A stretch of DNA of 64,000 bases from Bradyrhizobium sp. NAS80.1 (GTDB lineage Bacteria; Pseudomonadota; Alphaproteobacteria; Rhizobiales; Xanthobacteraceae): NCBI RefSeq assembly GCF_001908205.1, contig NZ_LGHL01000026.1, forward strand, positions 1 to 64,000, in the 5' to 3' direction. Positions 44,737-53,165 of this stretch are shown here, piece after piece; positions within the stretch are counted from its first letter, which is position 1, and each line of letters starts with the position of its first letter. The notes under the pieces were generated by a model that did no database searches, was not told the DNA's origin, and was given only the letters and a program-made list of their open reading frames with translations. A program made the position numbers and the translations under genes.

Positions 44737-46785
44737 CTAATGCATCCCCAGCACCCTTGGCAGCCACAGCGTCAGGTCGGGCCAATAGGTCACGATGACG
44801 AGGAAGCCGAGCATGGTGAGCAGCCACGGCATCACGGCTCCCGCCAGATCGGTGATCCGCATTCGCGCTATCATGGACGCGACATAGAGGTTCAAGCCGA
44901 CAGGTGGATGGCAGAGGCCGACCTCCATGTTGACGTCCATCACGATGCCGAAATGCACGAGGTCGATGCCGAGCTTCTTGGCCGCGGGCGCCAGGATCGG
45001 CGCCATGATCAAGATGATCGAGTTCGGCTCCATGAAGTTGCCGGCGAGCAGCAGCAGCACGTTCACGAGGAGCAGGAAGCCGACCCAGCCGAGATTCTGC
45101 GCCGCGATCCAGTCGGCGAGCGTCGCCGGCAGGTTCTCGTTGGAGAGCACGAAGGAGAACAGCACTGCGTTGGTGACGATGTAGAGCAGCATCGCGCTGG
45201 TGTTGGCGGCGCGCAGCAGCACCCGCGGCACGTCCGCAAACTTGATCGCCTTGTAGACGAACACAGCGATGATGAAGGAGTAGACCGCGGCCATCGCGGC
45301 CGCCTCGGTGGCGGTGAACAGGCCGCTGTAGATGCCGCCGATGATGATGACGACCAGCATCAATCCCCAGATGCTCTCGCGGAAGGTCCGGACGGTCTCG
45401 CCCCAGCTCGCCTTCGGCAGTCGCGGATAGTCGCGTTTACGTGCGAGCCACCAGGTGACGATGCAGAGCATCGTCGTCAGCAGGATGCCGGGCACGAGGC
45501 CTGCGACGAATAGCGCCCCGATCGAGGTATTGGTCGAGACCGCGTAAACGATCTTCGGGATCGAGGGCAGCATCAGGATGCCGAGCGAGCCCGCAACCGT
45601 GATGATGCCGGCGCCGAAGCGCATCGGATAGCCGTGGCGGACCATTTCGGGCAGCACGATGGCGCCGATCGCGGCGACGGTCGCAACGCTCGAGCCGCAG
45701 ACCAGCGCGAACATCGCGCAGGCGACGATGCCGGCAAGGCCGAGGCCGCCATGCCAGTGGCCGATCAGCGACGTCGCGAAATTGATCATGCGCCGCGCGA
45801 CGCCGCCGTGAGTGAGGAAATTGCCGGCGAGGATGAAGAACGGGATCGCCATGATCTCGAAGCCCTCGATGCCCGTGAAGAGCTTCATCGAGACCGCTTC
45901 GATCGGCACCGTGGTCAGCGTGAACAGGAACGTCATCACGGTGAGGCCGAGCGCGATCGAGACCGGGATGCCGGTCAGCATCAGCGCGATCAGCAGCGCG
46001 AACACCGTCGCCGCGCGCATCCAGTGCGGCAGCACGATGAAGCCGGTCTTCTCGGCAAGGCAGAGCATGAAGATCAGGATCGGCGCCATGATCAGGATCA
46101 CGCCGAGCGGCGAGACCTTTTGCACGGCGGCCTTGGTTGCGGCGCCGGCGGGCTGGGGATGCAGCGCGGGCGAGCTGTCGGCCTCCACGCCCTCGACATG
46201 GGCCTCGTCGTGATGCGGCAGCTCGCCGGTCCAGTAATAGGACCACGAGACCTGGAGGAAGCGGAAGCACATCAGGCCGGAGCCGAGCGGGATCGCCAGA
46301 TAGACGAACCACATCGGCGCTTCCAAATCGTTGGACTGCTGCCCCGTGTGGAACATCTCGCGCACGAAGGACGCGCCGAAGGCGGCAATCATGCCGGTGA
46401 ATAGCGCGCCGCACAGCAGCGAAAACAGGATCACGTGCTTGCGCGAATGTTCAGGCAGGCGGTTGACGAGCAGGTCGACGCCGACATGGATGCCGGTGCG
46501 CACGCCATAAGCCGCGCCGAACTTCGCCATCCAGATGAACATGTAGATGCAGAGTTCCTGCGCCCATGAAAGGTCGAGCTCGGACAGGAAGGTGAACACC
46601 GCCATCGACAGCGTCGCGAGCCAGGTCATCCCGTGCGCGGCCGCCCATCTCGAGAGGGCGATCGACTCTCCCGCGCCATAGCGGTGCACCACGGCGATGA
46701 AGATCAGGCCGGTTGCAGCCGCAATGAGCGTTGCGATCAACCACTCTTCGAGATGATTGAGCGCCTGGTTGAGCACGCGAAGCAA
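44737..46785 (-). CDS. TRAP transporter, fused small and large permease (DctQ-DctM)
   Basis: 682 residues from TTG 46785, which has GGGGGAC at good spacing. A GTG at 46827 lies inside a hairpin and is less likely. Residues 1 to about 200 are a DctQ small permease (four helices; WAQELCIYMFIWMAKFGAAY). A charged linker with HHDEAHVEGVEADSSPA follows, then a DctM large permease from about 225 on (IMAIPFFILAGNFLTHGGVA, VCGSSVATVAAIGAI, MEVGLCHPPVGLNLYV). TRAP systems use ion gradients to import carboxylates. The two subunits are usually separate; here they are one chain. The binding protein gene lies just upstream. Confidence 0.9.
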   Translation of the reverse strand: MLRVLNQALNHLEEWLIATLIAAATGLIFIAVVHRYGAGESIALSRWAAAHGMTWLATLSMAVFTFLSELDLSWAQELCIYMFIWMAKFGAAYGVRTGIHVGVDLLVNRLPEHSRKHVILFSLLCGALFTGMIAAFGASFVREMFHTGQQSNDLEAPMWFVYLAIPLGSGLMCFRFLQVSWSYYWTGELPHHDEAHVEGVEADSSPALHPQPAGAATKAAVQKVSPLGVILIMAPILIFMLCLAEKTGFIVLPHWMRAATVFALLIALMLTGIPVSIALGLTVMTFLFTLTTVPIEAVSMKLFTGIEGFEIMAIPFFILAGNFLTHGGVARRMINFATSLIGHWHGGLGLAGIVACAMFALVCGSSVATVAAIGAIVLPEMVRHGYPMRFGAGIITVAGSLGILMLPSIPKIVYAVSTNTSIGALFVAGLVPGILLTTMLCIVTWWLARKRDYPRLPKASWGETVRTFRESIWGLMLVVIIIGGIYSGLFTATEAAAMAAVYSFIIAVFVYKAIKFADVPRVLLRAANTSAMLLYIVTNAVLFSFVLSNENLPATLADWIAAQNLGWVGFLLLVNVLLLLAGNFMEPNSIILIMAPILAPAAKKLGIDLVHFGIVMDVNMEVGLCHPPVGLNLYVASMIARMRITDLAGAVMPWLLTMLGFLVIVTYWPDLTLWLPRVLGMH

Positions 46786-46810
46786 ATCAAAGTCCCCCCT
46801 ATCGATGCGA

Positions 46811-46842
46811 AACGGCCGGGAGTGCACACACTCCCGACCGTT
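46811..46842 (-). terminator. Attenuator-like hairpin between TRAP genes
   Basis: Arms AACGGCCGGGAG / CTCCCGACCGTT (12 bases, one G-U type mismatch) around a short loop, in the 82-base gap between the binding-protein stop and the permease start. It has no T-run. It probably raises the ratio of binding protein to permease by partial termination or mRNA protection. Confidence 0.6.
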
Positions 46843-46867
46843 CGTATTTGTTCTCCCGGAAAACGCG

Positions 46868-47893
46868 TCAGTTCATCTTGACGTCGAGTTCCTTGGCGAC
46901 GAGATCGAGCACCTCCTGCCCGACTCGGCTCTTTGCCCATTTATAAGTCGGCTGCATCGCTTCCTGCCAGGCCTTGCGATCGGCGTCGCTGAGGTAATGC
47001 AGCGTGGTCCTGCCCGTCTTCTTGATCTCGGCGAGCGCGTCGTCGTTCTCCTGGCGCGCGATCGAGTTGGTGTACTCGGTCGCATCCGCCATCGCCTTCT
47101 CGAGCTGGGTGCGGATATCCGGCGGCAGGCCCGACCAGAATTTCGAGTTGACGATAACAGCATATTGCAGATGCGCGTGATAGGACACGGTGATGTCCTT
47201 CTGCACCTCGTAGAACTTCTGCGTCAGATAGTTGGACGCGGTGTTCTCGCAGCCGTCGACCACGCCGGTCTGCAGCGCCTGGTAGACTTCAGAGAACGCC
47301 ATGATCTGCGGGATCGAGCCGAGAAGGCGGAAATACTGGTCGGCGATCTTCGATCCGGAGATGCGGAATTTCAGGCCCTTGAAATCCTCCGGCTTGATCA
47401 GCGGGCGGTTCGCGGAGACCATGTGGAAGCCGTTGTCCCAATAGGCCAGCCCGGTGATGCCCTTGGGTTCGAGCTTCTGGAACAGCCACTTGCCGATCTT
47501 ACCCTTCATCGCGTTGGAATAGGTCTCTTCGTCCTTGAACAGCCAGGGCAGATCGAGCGCCTCGAACTCCTTCACGCCGAGCGGGGCGAATTTCGCGGTC
47601 GAGGGCGCGAGCATCTGCACCGAACCGAGCTGAAGCGCCTCGATCTCCTCCTTGTCCTTGTAGAGCGAGGAGTTCGGATAGACTTCGATCTGGACCTTGC
47701 CGTTGGTGTACTTCTCGGCGAGTTCCTTGAACTTCAGTGCGCCCTTCCCCTTCGGGGTGTCGTTGGCGACGACGTGGCTGAACTTGATGACGATCGGGCT
47801 CTGGGCCTGGGCAACGGCGGGGGCCAAGACAAGGGCCAAGACAGGAATCAAGCTGAGCGCGGCCACGGCGACCGCGAGAAGCAGTTTGCGCAT
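46868..47893 (-). CDS. dctP: TRAP transporter substrate-binding protein DctP
   Basis: 341 residues from ATG 47893, preceded by GGGGAGGTACTGC. A signal peptide at about 1-30 ends in AVAQAQ. Typical DctP features: IKFSHVVANDTPKGKGALKF, QIEVYPNSSLYKD, the carboxylate-binding Arg in GLKFRISGSKI, and EVYQALQTGVVDGCENTASN. This periplasmic protein captures a C4-dicarboxylate or similar acid and delivers it to the fused permease. First gene of the TRAP operon. Confidence 0.92.
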   Translation of the reverse strand: MRKLLLAVAVAALSLIPVLALVLAPAVAQAQSPIVIKFSHVVANDTPKGKGALKFKELAEKYTNGKVQIEVYPNSSLYKDKEEIEALQLGSVQMLAPSTAKFAPLGVKEFEALDLPWLFKDEETYSNAMKGKIGKWLFQKLEPKGITGLAYWDNGFHMVSANRPLIKPEDFKGLKFRISGSKIADQYFRLLGSIPQIMAFSEVYQALQTGVVDGCENTASNYLTQKFYEVQKDITVSYHAHLQYAVIVNSKFWSGLPPDIRTQLEKAMADATEYTNSIARQENDDALAEIKKTGRTTLHYLSDADRKAWQEAMQPTYKWAKSRVGQEVLDLVAKELDVKMN

Positions 47894-48082
47894 GCAGTAC
47901 CTCCCCAACAACCTCGAAAACCGGTCTTTTTGTTTTACGGTTTCAGTAGTGGCAGCAATCCGCACCCCGAACAACTAGACCTAAGCCCAATTTGCCGCAG
48001 CCAAGCTATCTTGATGGCTTGTAGATGCATTCCGGCACCCGGTCCTGGGAGCGAGCGTTCATATCGCATTGCGGCAGTGCAA

Positions 48083-48853
48083 TCAGGCCTTGCGCCGGGC
48101 GACCATGAAGAGCCGCCGGAACGGGAACAGCGTCTGCCCCGCAGCATTCTTCGGATAGGCTTTTGCCACCCGCTCGCCGTAGGCCGCTTCAAAAGCGGCC
48201 TTCTCGTCGCCCTGCAGGATGTCGAGATAGCGCGTCAGCCAGGTCCCCTTGGTCCATTCCTTCACGGGGTTCTCGCCTTCGAGCACCTGGAGATATTCGG
48301 TCTCCCAGATGTCGATGTTCTGGGAAAGCGGGGCAAGCAGATCGTGATAGAACGCCGGTCCCTCCACCGGCGGCGGGGTGACGAGATGCTCGACCTTGGA
48401 CCGCCACGGACCGTTCAGCGCGATCTCGGCAATCAGCACATGCGAAGGCGCGGTAAAGTTGCGCGGCATCTGCACTGCAAGCATGCCGCCGGGCGTCACC
48501 CTCTCCATGACCGACGGAAACAGTGTCGCGTGATTGGGCAGCCAGTGCAGTGCGGCATTGGAATAGACCACATCATATTGCTTCGCCGGGCGCCATTGGC
48601 CGAGGTCCTCATGTGACCATTCCACGTCGGGCGCCGCCTTCCGCCCCGCAGCAACCATCTCTGACGAGCCCTCGACGCCGGTCACGGTCGCATCCGGCCA
48701 ACGCTCCTTGATCAGCTTCGTGACATTGCCGGCGCCGGCGCCGAGATCAGCGATCGCGCGCGGGCCAAAATCCGGAATCCGCATCAACAGGTCGACGGCC
48801 GGCCGGAGCCGGTGGCCGGAGAATTTCAGATATTGCTGCGGATCCCATACCAT
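48083..48853 (-). CDS. tam: Trans-aconitate 2-methyltransferase-like SAM methyltransferase
   Basis: 256 residues, the normal length for Tam. It begins with VWDPQQYLKFSGHRLRPAVD, a family-specific start, followed by the SAM-binding loop ADLGAGAGNVTKLI and EGSSEMVAAGR. It would methylate trans-aconitate, an inhibitor of the citric acid cycle, or a related acid. It is divergent from the SDR gene and has no operon partner. Confidence 0.85.
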   Translation of the reverse strand: MVWDPQQYLKFSGHRLRPAVDLLMRIPDFGPRAIADLGAGAGNVTKLIKERWPDATVTGVEGSSEMVAAGRKAAPDVEWSHEDLGQWRPAKQYDVVYSNAALHWLPNHATLFPSVMERVTPGGMLAVQMPRNFTAPSHVLIAEIALNGPWRSKVEHLVTPPPVEGPAFYHDLLAPLSQNIDIWETEYLQVLEGENPVKEWTKGTWLTRYLDILQGDEKAAFEAAYGERVAKAYPKNAAGQTLFPFRRLFMVARRKA

Positions 48854-48993
48854 CGCCCAACGCCTTTTCTTTTTTCGTGTTTCCTTCGCGGTGCCTCTTC
48901 GTTACCACTGCTCCTCCGGGTCGGGCAAATCGCCGCACCCGGGACAGGGCTGGAAACGAACCGCAATCAAAAGAAACAAGAGAGCGTGTGACC

Positions 48994-49737
48994 ATGGACC
49001 TCGGGCTCAAATCGAAAACCGCTGTTGTCACGGGGGCGAGCATCGGCATCGGCCGCGCCATCGCCAAGGGTCTTGCGGCCGAAGGCGTGCGCGTCGTCGG
49101 CGTGGCGCGGCGCACCGACCTGCTCGCCGAGCTGGTGAAGGAGGTCGGTGGCGGGCTGATCACGCCGCTCGAGCAGGACGTGATGGCCAAGGACGCAGCC
49201 GAGAGGATCGCGGCCTTTGCGCTGAAGGAGCTCGGCCATGTCGACATTCTCATCAACAACGCCGGCGGCAGCCGCCCGCTGCCGGTCGATGCGCCCGACA
49301 GCAAATGGGACGAGGCGATCGCGCTGAATTTCACCAGCTACCGCCGCATCGCGCATGCGCTGCTGCCGCAGATGATCGCGCGCAAATGGGGTCGCATCGT
49401 CAACATCACCGGCAAGTCCGAGCCCGAAGGGCTGAACGCCGCGTTCGCCGCCAAGGCCGCCGTGCACGCCTGGGCCAAGGGCCTGTCGCGCGAGATCGGC
49501 GAGCACGGCATCACCATCAATTGCATCCCGCCCGGCCGCATCATGAGCGAGCAGATCCGCCGCAACTATCCGCCGGATTATCGCGAGCGTTTTGCGGAAG
49601 AGGAAATTCCGGTCGGCTATTGGGGCGAGCCGGAGGACCTCGCGGCGCTCGCCGTGTTCCTGTCCTCGCCCGTGGCGCGGTACATCACGGGCACGGTGAT
49701 CCCGGTGGACGGCGGGCTGCGGCGGTATCAGTTCTAA
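48994..49737 (+). CDS. Short-chain dehydrogenase/reductase-like protein lacking the catalytic Tyr
   Basis: 247 residues from ATG 48994. The cofactor loop TGASIGIG at 13-20 and the NNAGG of strand 4 are intact. At the active site, where SDR enzymes have Ser...YxxxK, this protein reads NAAFAAKAAVHAW: the Lys is kept but the Tyr position is Ala, with Phe next to it, and the Ser region reads NITGKSEPEG. Length, fold and C-terminus (YITGTVIPVDGGLRRYQF) are otherwise classical. It may be an atypical reductase subgroup or a non-catalytic binder. A terminator follows. Confidence 0.85.
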   Translation: MDLGLKSKTAVVTGASIGIGRAIAKGLAAEGVRVVGVARRTDLLAELVKEVGGGLITPLEQDVMAKDAAERIAAFALKELGHVDILINNAGGSRPLPVDAPDSKWDEAIALNFTSYRRIAHALLPQMIARKWGRIVNITGKSEPEGLNAAFAAKAAVHAWAKGLSREIGEHGITINCIPPGRIMSEQIRRNYPPDYRERFAEEEIPVGYWGEPEDLAALAVFLSSPVARYITGTVIPVDGGLRRYQF

Positions 49738-49784
49738 GGCGTCGTGGGGCTACGCGTAGAGGCGGGCGCGGCGTAGTAATAGCG

Positions 49785-49815
49785 AAGGCGCGGTTGGTGG
49801 CCGCGCCTTTTTATT
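49785..49815 (+). terminator. Rho-independent terminator after the SDR gene
   Basis: Stem GGCGCGG / CCGCGCC with a seven-base loop, flanked by AA and TT and followed by TTTTTATTT. It lies about 50 bases past the SDR stop. Confidence 0.9.
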
Positions 49816-49828
49816 TCCCGCACATCTC

Positions 49829-50032
49829 TCATGTCCCGGACGCGATGCAGCACGAAGTGCTGCTCCGCAGAGCCGGGACCCAGTCATGCCGCCAAGGAAT
49901 TCAGCTCATGCCCATGCAACCAGCGTCGAAGCTCGCGACTTAAATTGTATATTTGAATGGCGTCGCCAAGCGTTTCTGGGTCCCGGCTCTGCGGCGCGTC
50001 ACTTCGTGCCGCACCGCGTCCGGGACACGAGC
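49829..50032. repeat. Large palindromic repeat with arms of about 53 bases
   Basis: Left arm starts TCATGTCCCGGACGCG and runs to GCAGAGCCGGGACCCA; right arm starts TGGGTCCCGGCTCTGC and ends CGCGTCCGGGACACGA. The arms are imperfect inverted copies of each other around a lower-GC centre of about 95 bases. Same family as the repeat at 40266-40399. Confidence 0.85.
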
Positions 50033-50064
50033 CTTAGTTTGCAGCTCGATTTAGTCTTCGTACT

Positions 50065-50151
50065 CCGTAGGATGGGTAGAGCGCAGCGAAACCCATCGAC
50101 AGCATACCGTGAAACGTGATGGGTTTCGCAAGTGCTCTACCCATCCTACGG
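50065..50151. repeat. Palindromic repeat with perfect 18-base arms
   Basis: CCGTAGGATGGGTAGAGC and its exact inverted copy GCTCTACCCATCCTACGG, with inner arms GCGAAACCCATC / GATGGGTTTCGC. It is a different family from the preceding repeat. With it, the 485 bases from 49738 to 50222 hold only repeats and a terminator. Confidence 0.85.
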
Positions 50152-50222
50152 CCTAGGCATGGCCCTTAGGATCCGATCGACGATGCCTGACGTCTTCAGG
50201 CACCGTCGTGGTCATCAGCAGT

Positions 50223-51428
50223 CTATTTTTCGGTCTTGTAGGACTGGTTCTTTGCGATCGTCACCCAGCGGCCGTTCTTGATCTGGCCGATGGTCGCCGC
50301 GGAGACGCCGAGATGGTTGTCCTTGGAGAAGGACACCGGCGCGCCGCCGAAGATGTCTTCGAAGACCTTGCCCGACTCCATCGCGGCGATCAGCGATTCC
50401 GTGGTCAGGTTCTTGCCGGCAAGGCCGGCGTAGAACGCAAACGCCATGGCGCCGTCATATCCCGAGGTCGACTGCAAATTGGGATCGACGCCGAACATCT
50501 TGCGATAGGCTTCAATGAATTCCTTCACCTTGCCCGTCGCGGTGTCCGGATAGAAAATCTCGGTCTGGCCGACGCCATAGATGCCTTCGGCCGCATCCTT
50601 GCCGAGCTCGTGCAGGTCAGGCACGTAGCTCGGTGACGATACCACGAAGGTCGGCGCCCAGCCGAGCTTCTTGGCAGCCGTGACGATGCCGACGGACTCA
50701 CGGACAACGGACCCCAGCGCCACAAGATCGCAGCCATCGGCCTTCATGCGCGCGACCTGCGAGTTGAAGTCGGTCGCACCGCGCTTGAACGACACGCGCG
50801 TGGCCTCCGGCATCTTCAGGTCCTTGAGCTGGTCGGAATAGGCGTCGGTAAAGTTCTTCCCCATCTCGTCGTCCTGATAGACGATGCAGGGCTTCTTGAT
50901 GCCGTTGTGCTCGATCACGTATTTGATGCCGAGGCGCATCGTGTCGTAGTACGGGCTGAAGATGTTGAACTTCAGCCTGTCCTCGGGCTTGGCCGGATCC
51001 ATCTTGAAGGTGAACTCGGCAGCCGTGATCGGGAACAGGTGCGTCAGGCCGGCGCCCTGCACCAGCGGCATCGGAGCCAGCGTGGTCGCGGAGCCCATCG
51101 CCGATACGATCGAGAAGGCCTTGTCGAGCTCGATCAGCTTTTGCGTCTGCAGCACGGCCTTCTTCGGATCGTAGCTGTCGTCCTCCAGAATCAGCTTGAT
51201 CTTGCGGCCGTTGATGCCGCCGGCGGCGTTGATCTGCTCGACCGCGAGCTTCATGCCTGACGAGGCGGGAACGCCCCACGACTTGATCGGCCCGGAGAGG
51301 TCCATGTGCGTGCCGATCACGATCTCCGTGTCGGTGACGCCTTGCGTCTTGAACTGTGCGAGCGCGGGCTGCGCCGCCAGTCCCGTGAGCGCGACGATCG
51401 CGGCTGACAAAAGAAAACGTGACGTCAT
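50223..51428 (-). CDS. Branched-chain amino-acid-type ABC importer, substrate-binding protein (LivK-like)
   Basis: 401 residues. The signal peptide (about 1-24, ending ALAQF) is followed by ITDTEIVIGTHMDLSGP-like text (here VTDTEIVIGTHMDLSGP), the hallmark of type-1 periplasmic binding proteins of the Liv family. GINGRKIKLILEDDSYDPKK and YQDDEMGKNFTDAYSDQL are also typical. Rhizobial relatives bind amino acids, amides or aromatic acids; the ligand here is unknown. The ATG follows AGGGAGGATTACCTGTC. Last gene of the liv-type operon, 27 bases after the synthetase-like gene. Confidence 0.9.
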   Translation of the reverse strand: MTSRFLLSAAIVALTGLAAQPALAQFKTQGVTDTEIVIGTHMDLSGPIKSWGVPASSGMKLAVEQINAAGGINGRKIKLILEDDSYDPKKAVLQTQKLIELDKAFSIVSAMGSATTLAPMPLVQGAGLTHLFPITAAEFTFKMDPAKPEDRLKFNIFSPYYDTMRLGIKYVIEHNGIKKPCIVYQDDEMGKNFTDAYSDQLKDLKMPEATRVSFKRGATDFNSQVARMKADGCDLVALGSVVRESVGIVTAAKKLGWAPTFVVSSPSYVPDLHELGKDAAEGIYGVGQTEIFYPDTATGKVKEFIEAYRKMFGVDPNLQSTSGYDGAMAFAFYAGLAGKNLTTESLIAAMESGKVFEDIFGGAPVSFSKDNHLGVSAATIGQIKNGRWVTIAKNQSYKTEK

Positions 51429-51455
51429 GACAGGTAATCCTCCCTGAGGCTCTGG

Positions 51456-53165
51456 TTATGCGCTCTCTGAAATGGCGCTTTCTTCAAAGGAACGGTTTTC
51501 GGGATGCAGCAGCCGGCGCCGCAGCACGAGCATGGCGCTAATTTCAGGATCACCGGGACCGAGCGAGCGCTCGATCAGGATGAAGTCGTCGATCCTTACG
51601 GGCGCACGCGTGTTGGTCTCCGCAATCACCCGGCCGATCAGTGCGCGGATGTCCTGCGAGCGGCAAAGGCTGAGGAAGTGCGTGAACGGGATGCTGTTGT
51701 CCTGCGCAAACTTGATCACGGGATCGGGGTCCATCAGGACCGCGGCAATCACCTGCCCCCGGGCGTCGCGATGCAGGAAGGCATCGGCGACGTAGGGCGA
51801 TTTCACGAGATCGGCTTCGCTCTTAAGCGATCCGGCGCCGCCGTCACGGTCGAGCAGATCCGCGACACGGCCGGCGGGATGCGCCTCTCCGGCTGCGTCG
51901 GCATGGACGACATCGCCGCTATGCCACCAGCCGTCTCGAATTGCGTTCGAAGTCTCGCCGGCATAACCGACGAACAGCGTATCAGACCGCAGCCGGATTT
52001 CGCCGGACGCAAGCGTCTCCAGCTTCACGCCATCGAGCGCTCTGAACGCGCCGCGGTGGGCGGCGAGAGTCACGGCCCCGCCGGACTCGGCATGACCATA
52101 GGCATCGGTGAGCGGCCGCCGGATCGCCGCGAACCAGGCCCCGACATCGGAGCGCGCCGGCGCTCCGGTGGTGATGCACAGGCGCGCCCGCGACAGACCG
52201 ATGCGGTTGCGGACCGGCGCCAGTATCAGGGCATCCAGAAGCGGATTCGGCCCGTCGTCTCCGGGCTTCAAGGCCATCCCGATCATGCGGCGCTGAAAGG
52301 CGGTCGCCTCAGCTGCGGCGAGTTCGACGCCGGACTTCAGCTTCGCCCACAGGCGCGGCGGCGCCTGCACGACGGTCGGCTGCAACTCCCTGAGATCGCT
52401 GAGCGCGGTCTCGCGGCTTTCAGGGAAATTGAGGATGCACCCCGCCAGCAGCGAGGCGTAAACGCCGACCACCCGCTCCATCACATGATGCAGCGGCGTC
52501 AACGACAGGCGCTCGTCGTTCGGGCTCAATTGAAGCTCGCGGGCGGTGCGCGCGGCCTGCCGGCCGAGCGCGGCTTGCGTGAGCAAGGCGCCGCGCGCCG
52601 GCGCCGTGACGCCCGACGTCATCACGATCGCGGCGATCGCAGCGTCGGCAGGTGCAGCAAGAGGCTCGGCGCCTGCGCCACGGGCCTGCAGCTCCGCCAG
52701 GGTCATCACGTGATCCACGCGCGCGCCGTCGTCCCATTGCTCGTGCATGACGACGATCAGCCGCAACTTCGGGCAGCGATCGCGGATGCCGAGCGCCCGA
52801 TGCAGATGCGCATCGCCGGCGACGAAGAGAACGGTGACCTCGAAGAGATTGACCAGACGCGCCAGCTCGTCGCCATCGGCATCGGCGTCGAGACCGGTCG
52901 AGACCCCGCCGGCAGCCATGATGCCGAGATCGGCGAGCACCCAATCCGCGCAGGTGTCGCCGCAGATGGCCGCGACGTCCTTGTCCTGCAGGCCGACGGC
53001 GCGCAAGCCGCGCGCGATCGCAGCGATGCGTGTCGCGGTCTCCGTTCCGCTGAGCGGCTGCCAGAGCCCGTAGCGCTTCGAGCGCATCACCGTCGCGCCA
53101 CCATGCGCCGCGAGGGCGGCGGTAAGACGTGCCGAGAGTGCCTCGGTTTCAGCGCCGCCCGCCAT
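51456..53165 (-). CDS. Acyl-CoA-synthetase-like AMP-binding protein with eroded motifs
   Basis: 569 residues from ATG 53165; an upstream GTG/TTG adds eight. The adenylate-forming fold is clear: SLTPLHHVMERVVGVYASLL, VVQAPPRLWAKLKSGVE, AYGHAESGG at the A5 position and WWHSGDVV at the A7 position. However, the phosphate-binding loop reads MTSGVTAPARGALL instead of YTSGTTGxPKG (Gly and Lys lost), the hinge motif is GRVADLLDRDGG, and the C-terminal catalytic Lys region reads EISAMLVLRRR. It overlaps livF by 17 bases and so is translated with the importer. Possibly a weak or non-catalytic CoA-ligase homologue. Confidence 0.8.
   Translation of the reverse strand: MAGGAETEALSARLTAALAAHGGATVMRSKRYGLWQPLSGTETATRIAAIARGLRAVGLQDKDVAAICGDTCADWVLADLGIMAAGGVSTGLDADADGDELARLVNLFEVTVLFVAGDAHLHRALGIRDRCPKLRLIVVMHEQWDDGARVDHVMTLAELQARGAGAEPLAAPADAAIAAIVMTSGVTAPARGALLTQAALGRQAARTARELQLSPNDERLSLTPLHHVMERVVGVYASLLAGCILNFPESRETALSDLRELQPTVVQAPPRLWAKLKSGVELAAAEATAFQRRMIGMALKPGDDGPNPLLDALILAPVRNRIGLSRARLCITTGAPARSDVGAWFAAIRRPLTDAYGHAESGGAVTLAAHRGAFRALDGVKLETLASGEIRLRSDTLFVGYAGETSNAIRDGWWHSGDVVHADAAGEAHPAGRVADLLDRDGGAGSLKSEADLVKSPYVADAFLHRDARGQVIAAVLMDPDPVIKFAQDNSIPFTHFLSLCRSQDIRALIGRVIAETNTRAPVRIDDFILIERSLGPGDPEISAMLVLRRRLLHPENRSFEESAISESA

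Noticed and set aside
49829..50151. CRISPR array
   Set aside because: The repeats are inverted arms of palindromes, not regularly spaced direct repeats with unique spacers, and no cas gene is present.
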